In this document: in pieces, positions 18,264 through 25,534 of the stretch
Position numbering within the stretch: position 1 is the first letter of the stretch
How the letters are laid out: each line of letters begins with the position of its first letter
Source: Okeania sp. SIO2B3
GTDB lineage: Bacteria; Cyanobacteriota; Cyanobacteriia; Cyanobacteriales; Microcoleaceae
Reading direction: 5' to 3'
Length of the DNA stretch: 34,904 nucleotides
NCBI RefSeq assembly: GCF_010672525.1
Contig: NZ_JAAHGH010000083.1
Location: forward strand, 1 to 34,904
Notes under the pieces: generated by a model
What the model was told of the DNA's origin: nothing
Databases searched by the model: none
The model's input: only the letters and a program-made list of their open reading frames with translations
Program-made: the position numbers and the translations under genes

Positions 18264-18996
18264 CGAGAAAATCATCAGCATAACGCACCAATTTCCAGTC
18301 AGTATCAGAGAAACTTTTATCAAATTCATCTAAATAAATATTAGCCAACAGAGGAGAAACTACAGCCCCTTGAGGGATACCTTTCTCAGCTTTAACAATT
18401 CTTTCCTTAGTTAAAATCCCAACAGAAATCCAAGATTTAATCAAACATAAAATCCCCGGATGTTCCACATATTTTCGCACTGCTCTTAATAATATTTGGT
18501 GGTTAATATTATCAAAAAACTTAGTAATATCGGCATCTAAAACAAACCGATAACCTTTATCTCGCCACCGAATTACCTCATTAACAGCATCTAAATAAGA
18601 AAGATTAGGACGATAGGCAAAACTAACAGCAGAAAAATGTTTTTCTACCACAGGATTAAGCACATTTAAAAGGGCGTGTTGAACAGTTCTATCCCTAACA
18701 GTAGGAATTCTTAATTCTCGAAAATTACCATGATTTTTAGCAATTAAAATCTGCTTACAAGGAAGAGGTTGATATCTATTATTAGCCACATCATCCTTAA
18801 GTTGAGAAATATTAGCCCGTAAACTTTGCTGAAAATCATCAATAGTCTCATCATCAACACCGGGACTACCTTGTTTGGCAGCAACCTTAGCAAAAGCTTG
18901 AATAAAATTGTCTAAAGAGAGGAATTTATCGACTAAATTAGTCGAGTCTAATTCCGAGTTATTGTTTAAATTAGGAAAAATCTTTCGGAAAACCAT
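18264..18996 (-). CDS. cas1: RT-Cas1 fusion, 5' exon (reverse transcriptase domain)
   Basis: The first part of the split RT-cas1 gene: 244 codons plus one base. RT motifs in order are [13 protein letters not shown] (43-55), [14 protein letters not shown] (96-109), [14 protein letters not shown] (125-138), [15 protein letters not shown] (152-166), [15 protein letters not shown] (206-220) and VRYADDFL (237-244). The YADD catalytic motif is the last thing coded before the intron. Without splicing the frame runs only three further codons (GAT) to a stop inside the intron, giving a truncated RT without its thumb and without Cas1. No Cas6 domain precedes the RT, unlike some RT-Cas1 relatives. The start at 18996 fits the first RT block; no strong ribosome-binding site is visible. 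Confidence 0.92.
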
Positions 18997-19003
18997 CGTA
19001 TTT

Positions 19004-19066
19004 TCAGTTATCAGTTAACAGTTATCAGTTATCAGTTGTTAGTTAGCAGTTGACAGTTGACAGTCC
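19004..19066. repeat. Heptamer tandem repeat upstream of RT-cas1
   Basis: Nine consecutive 7-bp units of the form WCAGTTR (TCAGTTA, ACAGTTA, TCAGTTG and variants) start 7 bp before the RT-cas1 ATG and run away from it. This is a cyanobacterial short tandem repeat. Its position would place it in the 5' leader of the acquisition operon mRNA or in its promoter. Confidence 0.75.
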
Positions 19067-19101
19067 GTTCTGACTTCTGCCTTCCATAACATTATTGCAT
19101 T

Positions 19102-19124
19102 GGTATGGAAATGGGGTTTTCCTG
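19102..19124. repeat. Dispersed 23-bp element, copy 2
   Basis: Second copy of the element at 7497-7519, beginning GGTATGGAAATGGGG and ending TTTTCCTG. It lies between the heptamer repeat and the inverted-repeat element upstream of RT-cas1. Confidence 0.45.
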
Positions 19125-19128
19125 TTAT

Positions 19129-19182
19129 CAGGACTTACGCCAAACATGAAACTATACACCATTAGGTTCTGCGTAAGTCCTG
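19129..19182. repeat. MITE-like element with 12-bp inverted ends
   Basis: CAGGACTTACGC (19129-19140) and GCGTAAGTCCTG (19171-19182) are perfect inverted repeats around 30 bp. The 54-bp element resembles cyanobacterial MITEs or insertion-sequence end remnants. It may also fold as an RNA hairpin. No transposase is nearby. Confidence 0.55.
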
Positions 19183-19291
19183 TATAGTTATTTTTTATTT
19201 TCCTTTAAAAAGTATAGGAAAAAGCCTCTTCCATCAACCTTTATAGTGAATAATATAAGAGTGTCAAACTAACTCAAAAAGAGCAAAGTTA

Positions 19292-19453
19292 ATGATAATA
19301 TATGTTATAGTTACTATCTCTTTTTTAACCATCTTAGGATTGCTATATATATTATTCCAACCAAACAACAGAAAGTTTAATCCCCTAGCTGAAAGCATTT
19401 ATTTAACTGAAAATGAAGATGCAGAAAATGGCTCTACTATTCCACCAAATTAA
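19292..19453 (+). CDS. Possible small membrane protein (53 aa)
   Basis: An ATG-initiated 53-codon frame with a strongly hydrophobic N-terminal helix (IIYVIVTISFLTILGLLYIL, residues 2-21) and a polar, acidic tail ending STIPPN. It sits alone on the plus strand, convergent with the TIGR03985-like gene and divergent from RT-cas1, inside the CRISPR locus. No clear ribosome-binding site and no family was recognised. The single-helix-plus-acidic-tail layout looks protein-like, but a frame this short could be chance. Confidence 0.4.
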   Translation: MIIYVIVTISFLTILGLLYILFQPNNRKFNPLAESIYLTENEDAENGSTIPPN

Positions 19454-19482
19454 TACTGTCTTGAACAACCAGACCTTCTGCC

Positions 19483-20952
19483 TTACTTTTGATAAAATTT
19501 CCAAGCTTGCTGAACATCATTAGCCATAGTTTCACGCAAACCCAAAGGCAAGAAAACTTCAACTTTCGGTCCCCAACTTCTCAAACGCATAATCGTATTA
19601 AAATCCTGCCGATAGCTAACTCGACAGTAAATATCAGAGCTAGAACGAGATTTTAAACTTCCTAAAAGCTGCTGTTTTTGCTGCAATTTTATCTGGGAAT
19701 TATTAATCAAACTTTGAGCTTGTTTTTTGGAAATTTGTTTAAATAACTTCTCTCGTTCCGTACCTTGAATATAAAGATTATGGTAATAACGGTCAAATCT
19801 AATTAGTAATATCTCTTGGGGCCGAGCAAAATTAAATCCCCAAGCTTCACTGCAAAAATCTTCTAGAGTTTGAGGTGTTTTTGACTCACACCTTTTCTGG
19901 GAAAAGTTCGGCAATTTTACCAAATTCCACTCTAACTCTTCTATATTTTTAATCCTATCAAGGCGATAACCATACCAATTTATTTTCATGGGACTACTAT
20001 CATTGGGAGTTTGACCATAAGCAAATAAATAAGGGGCACGTTGAGAATAGTAAATACAAACAGGATAGATAATATAATCTTCTCCTTCATCTTGATAATT
20101 TTGAAAATTACTGGCACTAACATAAGTGATTTTTATTGGTGGAATTGGTTGAGATTGCCAAAGATTTTTGAGTTTTTGTGTCCAATTATTTATCTTTTCA
20201 GAAAATTGCTGATGTACAATATATTCAAGTTCTAAAAAGAAGCGTTGTTCGTGATTAATTTTCTGACTAAACTCATTGAAAAAATCTGCTAAATCATTTT
20301 GAATTATATTTTCAATTCCTTGATTATCGACAATTTCGGAGGAGACAGACATTAGAACATCGGGAAATGAATCAACTTTAATATATTGAGTTTTAAATTT
20401 GTTGTGAGTCGGAGCGCTTTTTACTTTTTCTGTCTGTAACCAACCCATGGAAACTAATGTTTGAAAATCATATTGAAAGTTTTTTCTAGTTTTAGCTAAT
20501 AAACGTATTTTCTCTTGTTTTTTCGACTCTTTTCTTGGAGAAATTATGCCATAATTTAATAAATTATTTAGTTGTTGTGGTGTAACTGAATAGAGCTGAA
20601 GAAACGATTTTTTCCATTCATCATCATTAGAACCTAAAATTGGTTCAAACAGCCAATCAGTCATTGTTTTGTGACAAGAACAATTGGAATCATGGTTATG
20701 AGGAATTATATCATTTTTATGATAATCCAACTCCGTAAAAAACTGACGACACCAGTCATTGTAGGTAAATTTATTTCCTAATTCAACTTTGACTGGATCT
20801 GCTGCATCTCCATATAGCGATCGCAAGATTACCCATAGACGTACTGCTTTAGGTAAGTTTTGTTTTAAAGACCCCCGTGCCAATATCTGTAAAAATTCAA
20901 CATCAGGGGAAAAGTCGAAAACTTTAGATGCTCTGAAGTTACTCTGATTCAT
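19483..20952 (-). CDS. CRISPR-associated TIGR03985-like protein (WYL-type)
   Basis: A 489-aa protein that I match from memory to the TIGR03985 family of cyanobacterial CRISPR loci. The diagnostic N-terminus is FLQILARGSLKQNLPKAVRL (about 20-39), followed by a region with a probable winged-helix (YDFQTLVSMGWLQTEK). The C-terminal half has a WYL-like part: IKITYVSA, FAYGQTP, INWYGYRLDRIKNIEEL and a final CRVSYRQDFNTIMRLRSWGPKVEVFLPLG. WYL proteins sense nucleic-acid ligands and often regulate CRISPR loci. The gene is divergent from cmr2 across 435 bp, a natural place for a regulator of both operons. An alternative is a structural accessory; no enzymatic motif is visible. Confidence 0.7.
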   Translation of the reverse strand: MNQSNFRASKVFDFSPDVEFLQILARGSLKQNLPKAVRLWVILRSLYGDAADPVKVELGNKFTYNDWCRQFFTELDYHKNDIIPHNHDSNCSCHKTMTDWLFEPILGSNDDEWKKSFLQLYSVTPQQLNNLLNYGIISPRKESKKQEKIRLLAKTRKNFQYDFQTLVSMGWLQTEKVKSAPTHNKFKTQYIKVDSFPDVLMSVSSEIVDNQGIENIIQNDLADFFNEFSQKINHEQRFFLELEYIVHQQFSEKINNWTQKLKNLWQSQPIPPIKITYVSASNFQNYQDEGEDYIIYPVCIYYSQRAPYLFAYGQTPNDSSPMKINWYGYRLDRIKNIEELEWNLVKLPNFSQKRCESKTPQTLEDFCSEAWGFNFARPQEILLIRFDRYYHNLYIQGTEREKLFKQISKKQAQSLINNSQIKLQQKQQLLGSLKSRSSSDIYCRVSYRQDFNTIMRLRSWGPKVEVFLPLGLRETMANDVQQAWKFYQK

Positions 20953-21387
20953 TTTTCTAATTTGGTCTGGTAGGAGTTAGGTCGAAAATTTTGTTACTTA
21001 CTATAAAAGTTGTGGTGATAGATTTTCAATAATTTTGATGCGAATGAGGAAAAAAAGTGGAACTCATCCGTATAAATACAGAGTCATCTAAAAGAGATTT
21101 AATTTTTTTTGCCCCACCAACTCATCAATGGCATTTTTCTGGACATAATCTCTACAAACATACATAAATTTGTCATTCGCATAAAAATAGTTGTGGGTGC
21201 TGCTAAGTAATGCTAGTCTAGAAATGTCAACAAAAAATCCAGCAAATATGGACTACATTACCTAATAAAAAATTGAAAAAATTTTTCCTGTTGCACATAT
21301 AAAAACAAGGAATTAATTACACAAATTTTTTAATTGCTTAGTCCTCACAATTTTTCATATACTAAACTTAAGCAGAAAAATCAGCCA
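20953..21387. promoter_or_regulatory. Divergent intergenic region, TIGR03985-like gene/cmr2
   Basis: This A/T-rich 435-bp gap should hold the promoters of both the TIGR03985-like gene and the cmr operon. No obvious operator palindrome was found. An open frame enters cmr2 from a TTG at 21334, but it adds 18 residues without family similarity, so cmr2 is started at 21388. No other gene is supported here. Confidence 0.5.
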
Positions 21388-23010
21388 ATGCCAGTATATG
21401 CAGCGACAACTTTTTCCCCAGTACAAGGTTTTATCGAAAAGTCTCGCAAACTTAGAGATTTATACGGCGCATCGGTCATTATTTCTCATCTTAGCGCCAG
21501 ACTAATTAATGCAGCTTTAGAACAAAAAATAGATGTTATTTCCCCTGGAATTCCTAACTATGCTAGGGGAATGCCTAACCGAATTTTACTTAGAAATAAT
21601 CACTTTGATAGTAATAACCAAAAATTTGCAGAATGGTTAGAAAATTGGGCAAATACTACTATATTATTGGAATGGAAAAAGGTATTAACAGAATGTCAAA
21701 AATGGATTGAAACTGCCGTTCCAGGAGAAACTAACCAACTAACTTATCATTGGCAACGAGAATGGGAACTATGGAGAAATCACACCTGGGAGATTTTCTG
21801 GGGTGCAGGAAATACCATTCCAGAAGCAATGAAAGACCTAGAAAATCGCAAATTATCTCGAAATTGGACGGCAACAAATTGGATAGGAGAAAGTTCTAGT
21901 ATTACTGGTACTGATGCGATCGCCTGGCCTGGATTAGCTAGCGAAGACAGAAACCCGAAATACTTAAAACACGAAGATGAAAAGTCAGACATTGAATATT
22001 TTTACCAACTTCTAGCAACTAAATTAGAAACAAAAGTTCCTAACAGTAAACCAGAGGAGGGAATAGAAGGTAAATTTCTCGATCCTAGCGAACGCCTAAG
22101 CATTCCTGAACTCACAAAACGCCTAGTTACTCAATATCAAATCCGTCAAAAATTAGGATTACCCCATCTAGAAAAATTTACAGATATCGTCAGAAAACCA
22201 GAACCAGAAAAAAATCAACCTAGTCAATGGACTGGTTGGTTTATGGGAGATGGTGACAAGGTGGGAAATCATTTGCAGGAGTTGGCAAAACAACCTGATG
22301 GGGAAGAAAAAATTAGAGAGTTTAGTGAAGCAATGCGAGAATGGGGTAAAAATTTTATGAATAAATTTAATAAACCCTCAAAAGTAAAAAAGCTAGGGCG
22401 GGTTATTTATGCTGGTGGGGATGACTTTTTGGGAGTAATTTACAGAACTCCTGAGAACCCAGTGGAACCCAGAAAAGCATTGGAATGGTTAATGACTGTA
22501 CCCGAACAGTGGAAAGAACACAAGCAAGACATTACTGTTAGTGTTGGTTTTGTCTGGGTAGCTGGCAGTGTTCCACAACGGGATGTGTTGCAACATTGTC
22601 GGGCAGCAGAAAAGCGAGCAAAGTCTTTAGGGCGCGATCGCGTAACTATTAGAGTATTGTTCAATAGTGGTAGATTTGTCCAGTGGACTTGTCCGTGGGA
22701 TTATTTGTATATTTTGAATAATTATCGCGATCGAGAAGGGGGTAAAAATTGGACTCATGTTTACAACGATCTAGCTCAATTAAAAGCACGTCATGGAATT
22801 AACCCTTATCCTGAAAGTGGGAATACAGATTTTAAATTAGCTTTGGCTTTAATGAATCTTTATTTTTCAGATAAGGATGATGAAACTAAGCAAAAAAAAG
22901 GCAAGGAAATTCTGGAAAATCAGAAATATTTAGTGGGAGATAATTCTCCTAAAGAGTTGTTGAAATGGATAAGCGATTTAATATTAGTTGGATGGCAAAT
23001 GTGTTCTTGA
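21388..23010 (+). CDS. cmr2: Cmr2/Cas10, HD-less, with GGDD cyclase motif
   Basis: A 540-aa large subunit of a type III-B effector. It starts directly with the first Cas10 palm-like block (YAATTFSPVQGFIEKSRKL), so the N-terminal HD nuclease domain of full-length Cmr2 is absent. The first palm carries MGDGDKVGNHL (DGD 288-290). The catalytic palm carries YAGGDDFLGV (GGDD 343-346), which in Cas10 makes cyclic oligoadenylate when target RNA is bound. CRAAEKRAKSLGRDRVTI follows. Usual Cmr2 length is 800-1,000 aa, so this is a short form. With no HD domain, ssDNA cleavage is not expected; signalling should be the main output. It heads the plus-strand operon that ends in a CARF-HEPN protein. Confidence 0.92.
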   Translation: MPVYAATTFSPVQGFIEKSRKLRDLYGASVIISHLSARLINAALEQKIDVISPGIPNYARGMPNRILLRNNHFDSNNQKFAEWLENWANTTILLEWKKVLTECQKWIETAVPGETNQLTYHWQREWELWRNHTWEIFWGAGNTIPEAMKDLENRKLSRNWTATNWIGESSSITGTDAIAWPGLASEDRNPKYLKHEDEKSDIEYFYQLLATKLETKVPNSKPEEGIEGKFLDPSERLSIPELTKRLVTQYQIRQKLGLPHLEKFTDIVRKPEPEKNQPSQWTGWFMGDGDKVGNHLQELAKQPDGEEKIREFSEAMREWGKNFMNKFNKPSKVKKLGRVIYAGGDDFLGVIYRTPENPVEPRKALEWLMTVPEQWKEHKQDITVSVGFVWVAGSVPQRDVLQHCRAAEKRAKSLGRDRVTIRVLFNSGRFVQWTCPWDYLYILNNYRDREGGKNWTHVYNDLAQLKARHGINPYPESGNTDFKLALALMNLYFSDKDDETKQKKGKEILENQKYLVGDNSPKELLKWISDLILVGWQMCS

Positions 23011-23028
23011 ATAAGTGATAATTAAAAC

Positions 23029-23057
23029 TTGTAGTTGGACTTTAGTCCTATCTACAA
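23029..23057. repeat. Hairpin repeat between cmr2 and cmr3
   Basis: TTGTAG...CTACAA (23029-23034/23052-23057) encloses GGACT-TT-AGTCC, a composite inverted repeat of the dispersed cyanobacterial kind, in the 122-bp gap between two genes of the same operon. A neighbouring GGCTAAAGCC follows. Confidence 0.55.
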
Positions 23058-23132
23058 CTTTGGGCTAAAGCCAAACTAAAAACACAAACTTTTTTTCAAC
23101 TTAGATAATCTCAATACATAACTACCGTAAAG

Positions 23133-24146
23133 ATGTTTAAATATATCATAACCGTTCAACCTTTAGGGTTAATGTATGGTAGCTCAGGAGGATTTTTATC
23201 ACCAGAAAATTTAGTAGGATGTTCGCGGGCTAAATTTCCTCCCGATGCCGCTACTCTCTCAGGATTAATCTTAAGTTATGAGCGCTATATTAATCCGAAT
23301 CAAGATAGTTCAGTTAGTAAAACACTTGATAAAAATCTTCATGTAGCAGGTCCTTTTTGGGCTAAAGAAAAATCACCTAAAACATTTTACGTCCCTATAG
23401 CTTGGACAAAAATTATTGGCGACAAAGGTATAGATGAATGGATAGTAAAAGATGATAAATGGTATCGCAATGAAGATGAAGCTAAACAACAACAAGAAAT
23501 TGAAGCAGAATATAATTGGTTAAGAATAAATGATTGGGATAAACCTGTAAAAACTATTAGAAGTAATAAGTCAATGGAAAAAAATCCTTGGCAATTTGTA
23601 CCAATGCTTCACCCTAGAATGAAATATGAAGAACGCCATGTCAAGGAAGAGGACGGATTATTTCTAGAATATGCAGTACAAATGCCAGATGATGCCTGTT
23701 TAGTTTATCTTTCTACCCATCCTTTAGAATCTGGTTGGTACAAATTTGGAGGTGAAAACCATGTAGTAGAAATTAATAGCATAGAACTATCAGAAAGCGA
23801 TCTAATTATTAAACTGTTAAAAAAGCAAATTCAAAAGAGTTTTGCTCTAATTACACCTGCTGTTTGGGGTTCTAATAGATTGTCATTTCGGAATCCTCAA
23901 CATCCAGATTTTCCGACAACCAAACTAATGCTAACAGACAAAGCAATACCTTACCGCTATCGAACTCAAGGTCGCTTAGGTAGGGGCAGATATGCAGTAT
24001 CGGCAGGTAGCGTTTATGTATTAGAAAAACCCCTAAATAAATCTTGGTGGGAATGGCCTGAAGCATGGTTTCCCAAAGAGGGTATTAGTCTGCAAAAAGT
24101 TGGTTCTGGTTTATGTTTACCTCTAGATATTCAAGGAGTAGCTTAA
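23133..24146 (+). CDS. cmr3: Cmr3 (Cas5-like RAMP subunit)
   Basis: A 337-aa Cas5-group RAMP protein. The N-terminus IITVQPLGLMYGSSGGFLSP and the next block AKFPPDAATLSGLILSYE match Cmr3. The C-terminal half has GWYKFGGENHVVEI, ITPAVWGSNRLSF, and a glycine-rich loop region YRYRTQGRLGRGRYAVSAGSVYVL. In the Cmr complex this subunit binds the 5' handle of the crRNA next to Cmr2. Its stop abuts the cmr4 start codon (TAA then ATG), so the two are translationally linked. The length is normal for the family. Confidence 0.9.
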   Translation: MFKYIITVQPLGLMYGSSGGFLSPENLVGCSRAKFPPDAATLSGLILSYERYINPNQDSSVSKTLDKNLHVAGPFWAKEKSPKTFYVPIAWTKIIGDKGIDEWIVKDDKWYRNEDEAKQQQEIEAEYNWLRINDWDKPVKTIRSNKSMEKNPWQFVPMLHPRMKYEERHVKEEDGLFLEYAVQMPDDACLVYLSTHPLESGWYKFGGENHVVEINSIELSESDLIIKLLKKQIQKSFALITPAVWGSNRLSFRNPQHPDFPTTKLMLTDKAIPYRYRTQGRLGRGRYAVSAGSVYVLEKPLNKSWWEWPEAWFPKEGISLQKVGSGLCLPLDIQGVA

Positions 24147-24959
24147 ATGTATAAAAAAGTTTATGGTATTATTGAAACTCTCGCACCGCTCCATGTTGGT
24201 GCAACTGCTGGAGAGGAGAGCGGGAATTTGAATATGATTTTTCGCGACCAATTCACTCAAACTGGGATTATTCCTGGTAGTTCCGTGAGAGGGCGAATGA
24301 AAGCGGAAATGCGGGACGAACAAGGGGAAGGTGCTGCCGATAAATGGTATGGTAAGGAAGCAGAAATGGGAAAAGCTGACAGCACTACAGAATCTTTAGT
24401 GAAGTTTGAGTATGCTTCTACAGTTTGGATACCTGTATTTTGTCCTGGTCAACCTATTGTTTGGGTAACTTGTCCCCGTTTGTTGAAGCGATATCAACGT
24501 ATTGCAGGAGTGGAGCAAAAACTTCCTAAGGAGTACACAGGTTCTAAAACTTTGAAAGCACTGAATATTGAAGCCAAGGAAACCTTATTTTTTAACTTTG
24601 GTTTTCTCACTGTTGACAGGAAAGAAGACCTAACACCTTGGTTTCCTCTAGGGAAGCAGTTGCCAGCAGTGGTAGTGGGAGATGATGAAATTGCCATGAT
24701 TCACGATATGGCATTGTATCGTCAGAGTCGTGTAGCTCTGGAGAAAGAGGAGAAAAAGGCAAAAGGTGGGGCATTTTTTAATACTGAAGCGTTACCGGAA
24801 GGAACTATTTTGGTGTTTCCTATTGCTATTAAAGAGAATAAGAATAGTAACGGAAAATGGCAACCTTTTCCAGATGGTAATGAAGGCGAAATTTATTTGG
24901 GTGGGTTAGAGTCTATCGGTTTTGGCAATTGTCAAGTTATTATCAAAGGAGTAGAGTAG
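24147..24959 (+). CDS. cmr4: Cmr4 (Cas7-like backbone subunit)
   Basis: A 270-aa Cas7-group RAMP. Recognisable blocks are ETLAPLHVGAT (10-20), FRDQFTQTGIIPGSSVRGRM (32-51), FFNTEALPEGTILVFPI near the C-terminal third, and YLGGLESIGFGNCQV at the end. Asp34 in the FRDQ segment sits where Cmr4 carries the aspartate that cleaves target RNA at 6-nt intervals; this assignment is by position only. An AAGGAG ribosome-binding site overlaps the end of cmr3. Several copies would form the crRNA filament. Confidence 0.92.
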   Translation: MYKKVYGIIETLAPLHVGATAGEESGNLNMIFRDQFTQTGIIPGSSVRGRMKAEMRDEQGEGAADKWYGKEAEMGKADSTTESLVKFEYASTVWIPVFCPGQPIVWVTCPRLLKRYQRIAGVEQKLPKEYTGSKTLKALNIEAKETLFFNFGFLTVDRKEDLTPWFPLGKQLPAVVVGDDEIAMIHDMALYRQSRVALEKEEKKAKGGAFFNTEALPEGTILVFPIAIKENKNSNGKWQPFPDGNEGEIYLGGLESIGFGNCQVIIKGVE

Positions 24960-24961
24960 TT

Positions 24962-25393
24962 ATGGCTTGGGAATCTTATAAATTAGATGAGTACGCTCAC
25001 GACCTGGTATTAAAGTACCGTGACCAAGACGTATTGAATGAAACTCATAAAATGCGGGTGACAGTTGCTTATGGTTTGGAGCGGTTTTGGGGAGAGCAGT
25101 TTCGCTTAGAGAAAGATAAAAATCAACACAAAGCTGAATATTGGCGGGATACTTGGGAAACTCTAGTCAAAATTATGGCAAAAGCAAAAGTTAAAGTTCC
25201 CAATGATCGGGTTGATAGTAAGAAGACAGAGCAAATTCAGGCGATGGCAGAGAAGTTATGGAACAGATCAGATCATAATTCAGGGTCTGACAAAAAATCA
25301 AAATTTGACGAAGATCGGCGCAAGGTAACTTTAGCTGTGCTGACTCAACTATGCGACTGTATGGTGTGGTGGGCACAACGGTATAAGAAGTGA
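24962..25393 (+). CDS. cmr5: Cmr5 (Cas11 small subunit)
   Basis: A 143-aa mainly helical protein typical of Cmr5: LKYRDQDVLNETHKMRVTVA at the N-terminus, many lysines and glutamates, and a C-terminal helix LAVLTQLCDCMVWWAQRYKK. The start at 24962 is chosen because an AAGGAG site lies 10 nt upstream at the end of cmr4 and the family begins here. An extension to 24929 overlaps cmr4 and adds unrelated residues. The role is to line the effector groove and stabilise the target RNA duplex. A 141-bp gap with pyrimidine-rich TCCCTAT repeats follows. Confidence 0.88.
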   Translation: MAWESYKLDEYAHDLVLKYRDQDVLNETHKMRVTVAYGLERFWGEQFRLEKDKNQHKAEYWRDTWETLVKIMAKAKVKVPNDRVDSKKTEQIQAMAEKLWNRSDHNSGSDKKSKFDEDRRKVTLAVLTQLCDCMVWWAQRYKK

Positions 25394-25534
25394 TGGCAGA
25401 TAGGGTGATGGGGAGGGAGTGTGGGGAGTATGGGAAGTGTGGGGAGAAAAAGTATAGTACAAGCATTTTTTGTCTTTTTATCCCCTGTTCCCTATTCCCT
25501 ATTCCCTCTTTGAAAAAATATTTCTTAATTAACT

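Noticed and set aside
17866-18344. Two plus-strand frames in the intron 5' region
   Set aside because: They are antisense to ribozyme domains and carry no recognisable domain.
18253-18996. A stand-alone 247-aa truncated reverse transcriptase
   Set aside because: Its last three codons and stop are intron sequence; the RT continues in the exon at 15883 after splicing.
19004-19182. A possible third CRISPR-like repeat cluster upstream of RT-cas1
   Set aside because: The period is 7 bp without spacers (heptamer repeat) and the rest is one inverted-repeat element.
21334-21387. An 18-residue N-terminal extension of cmr2
   Set aside because: It starts with TTG and has no Cas10 similarity; ATG at 21388 directly precedes the first conserved block.
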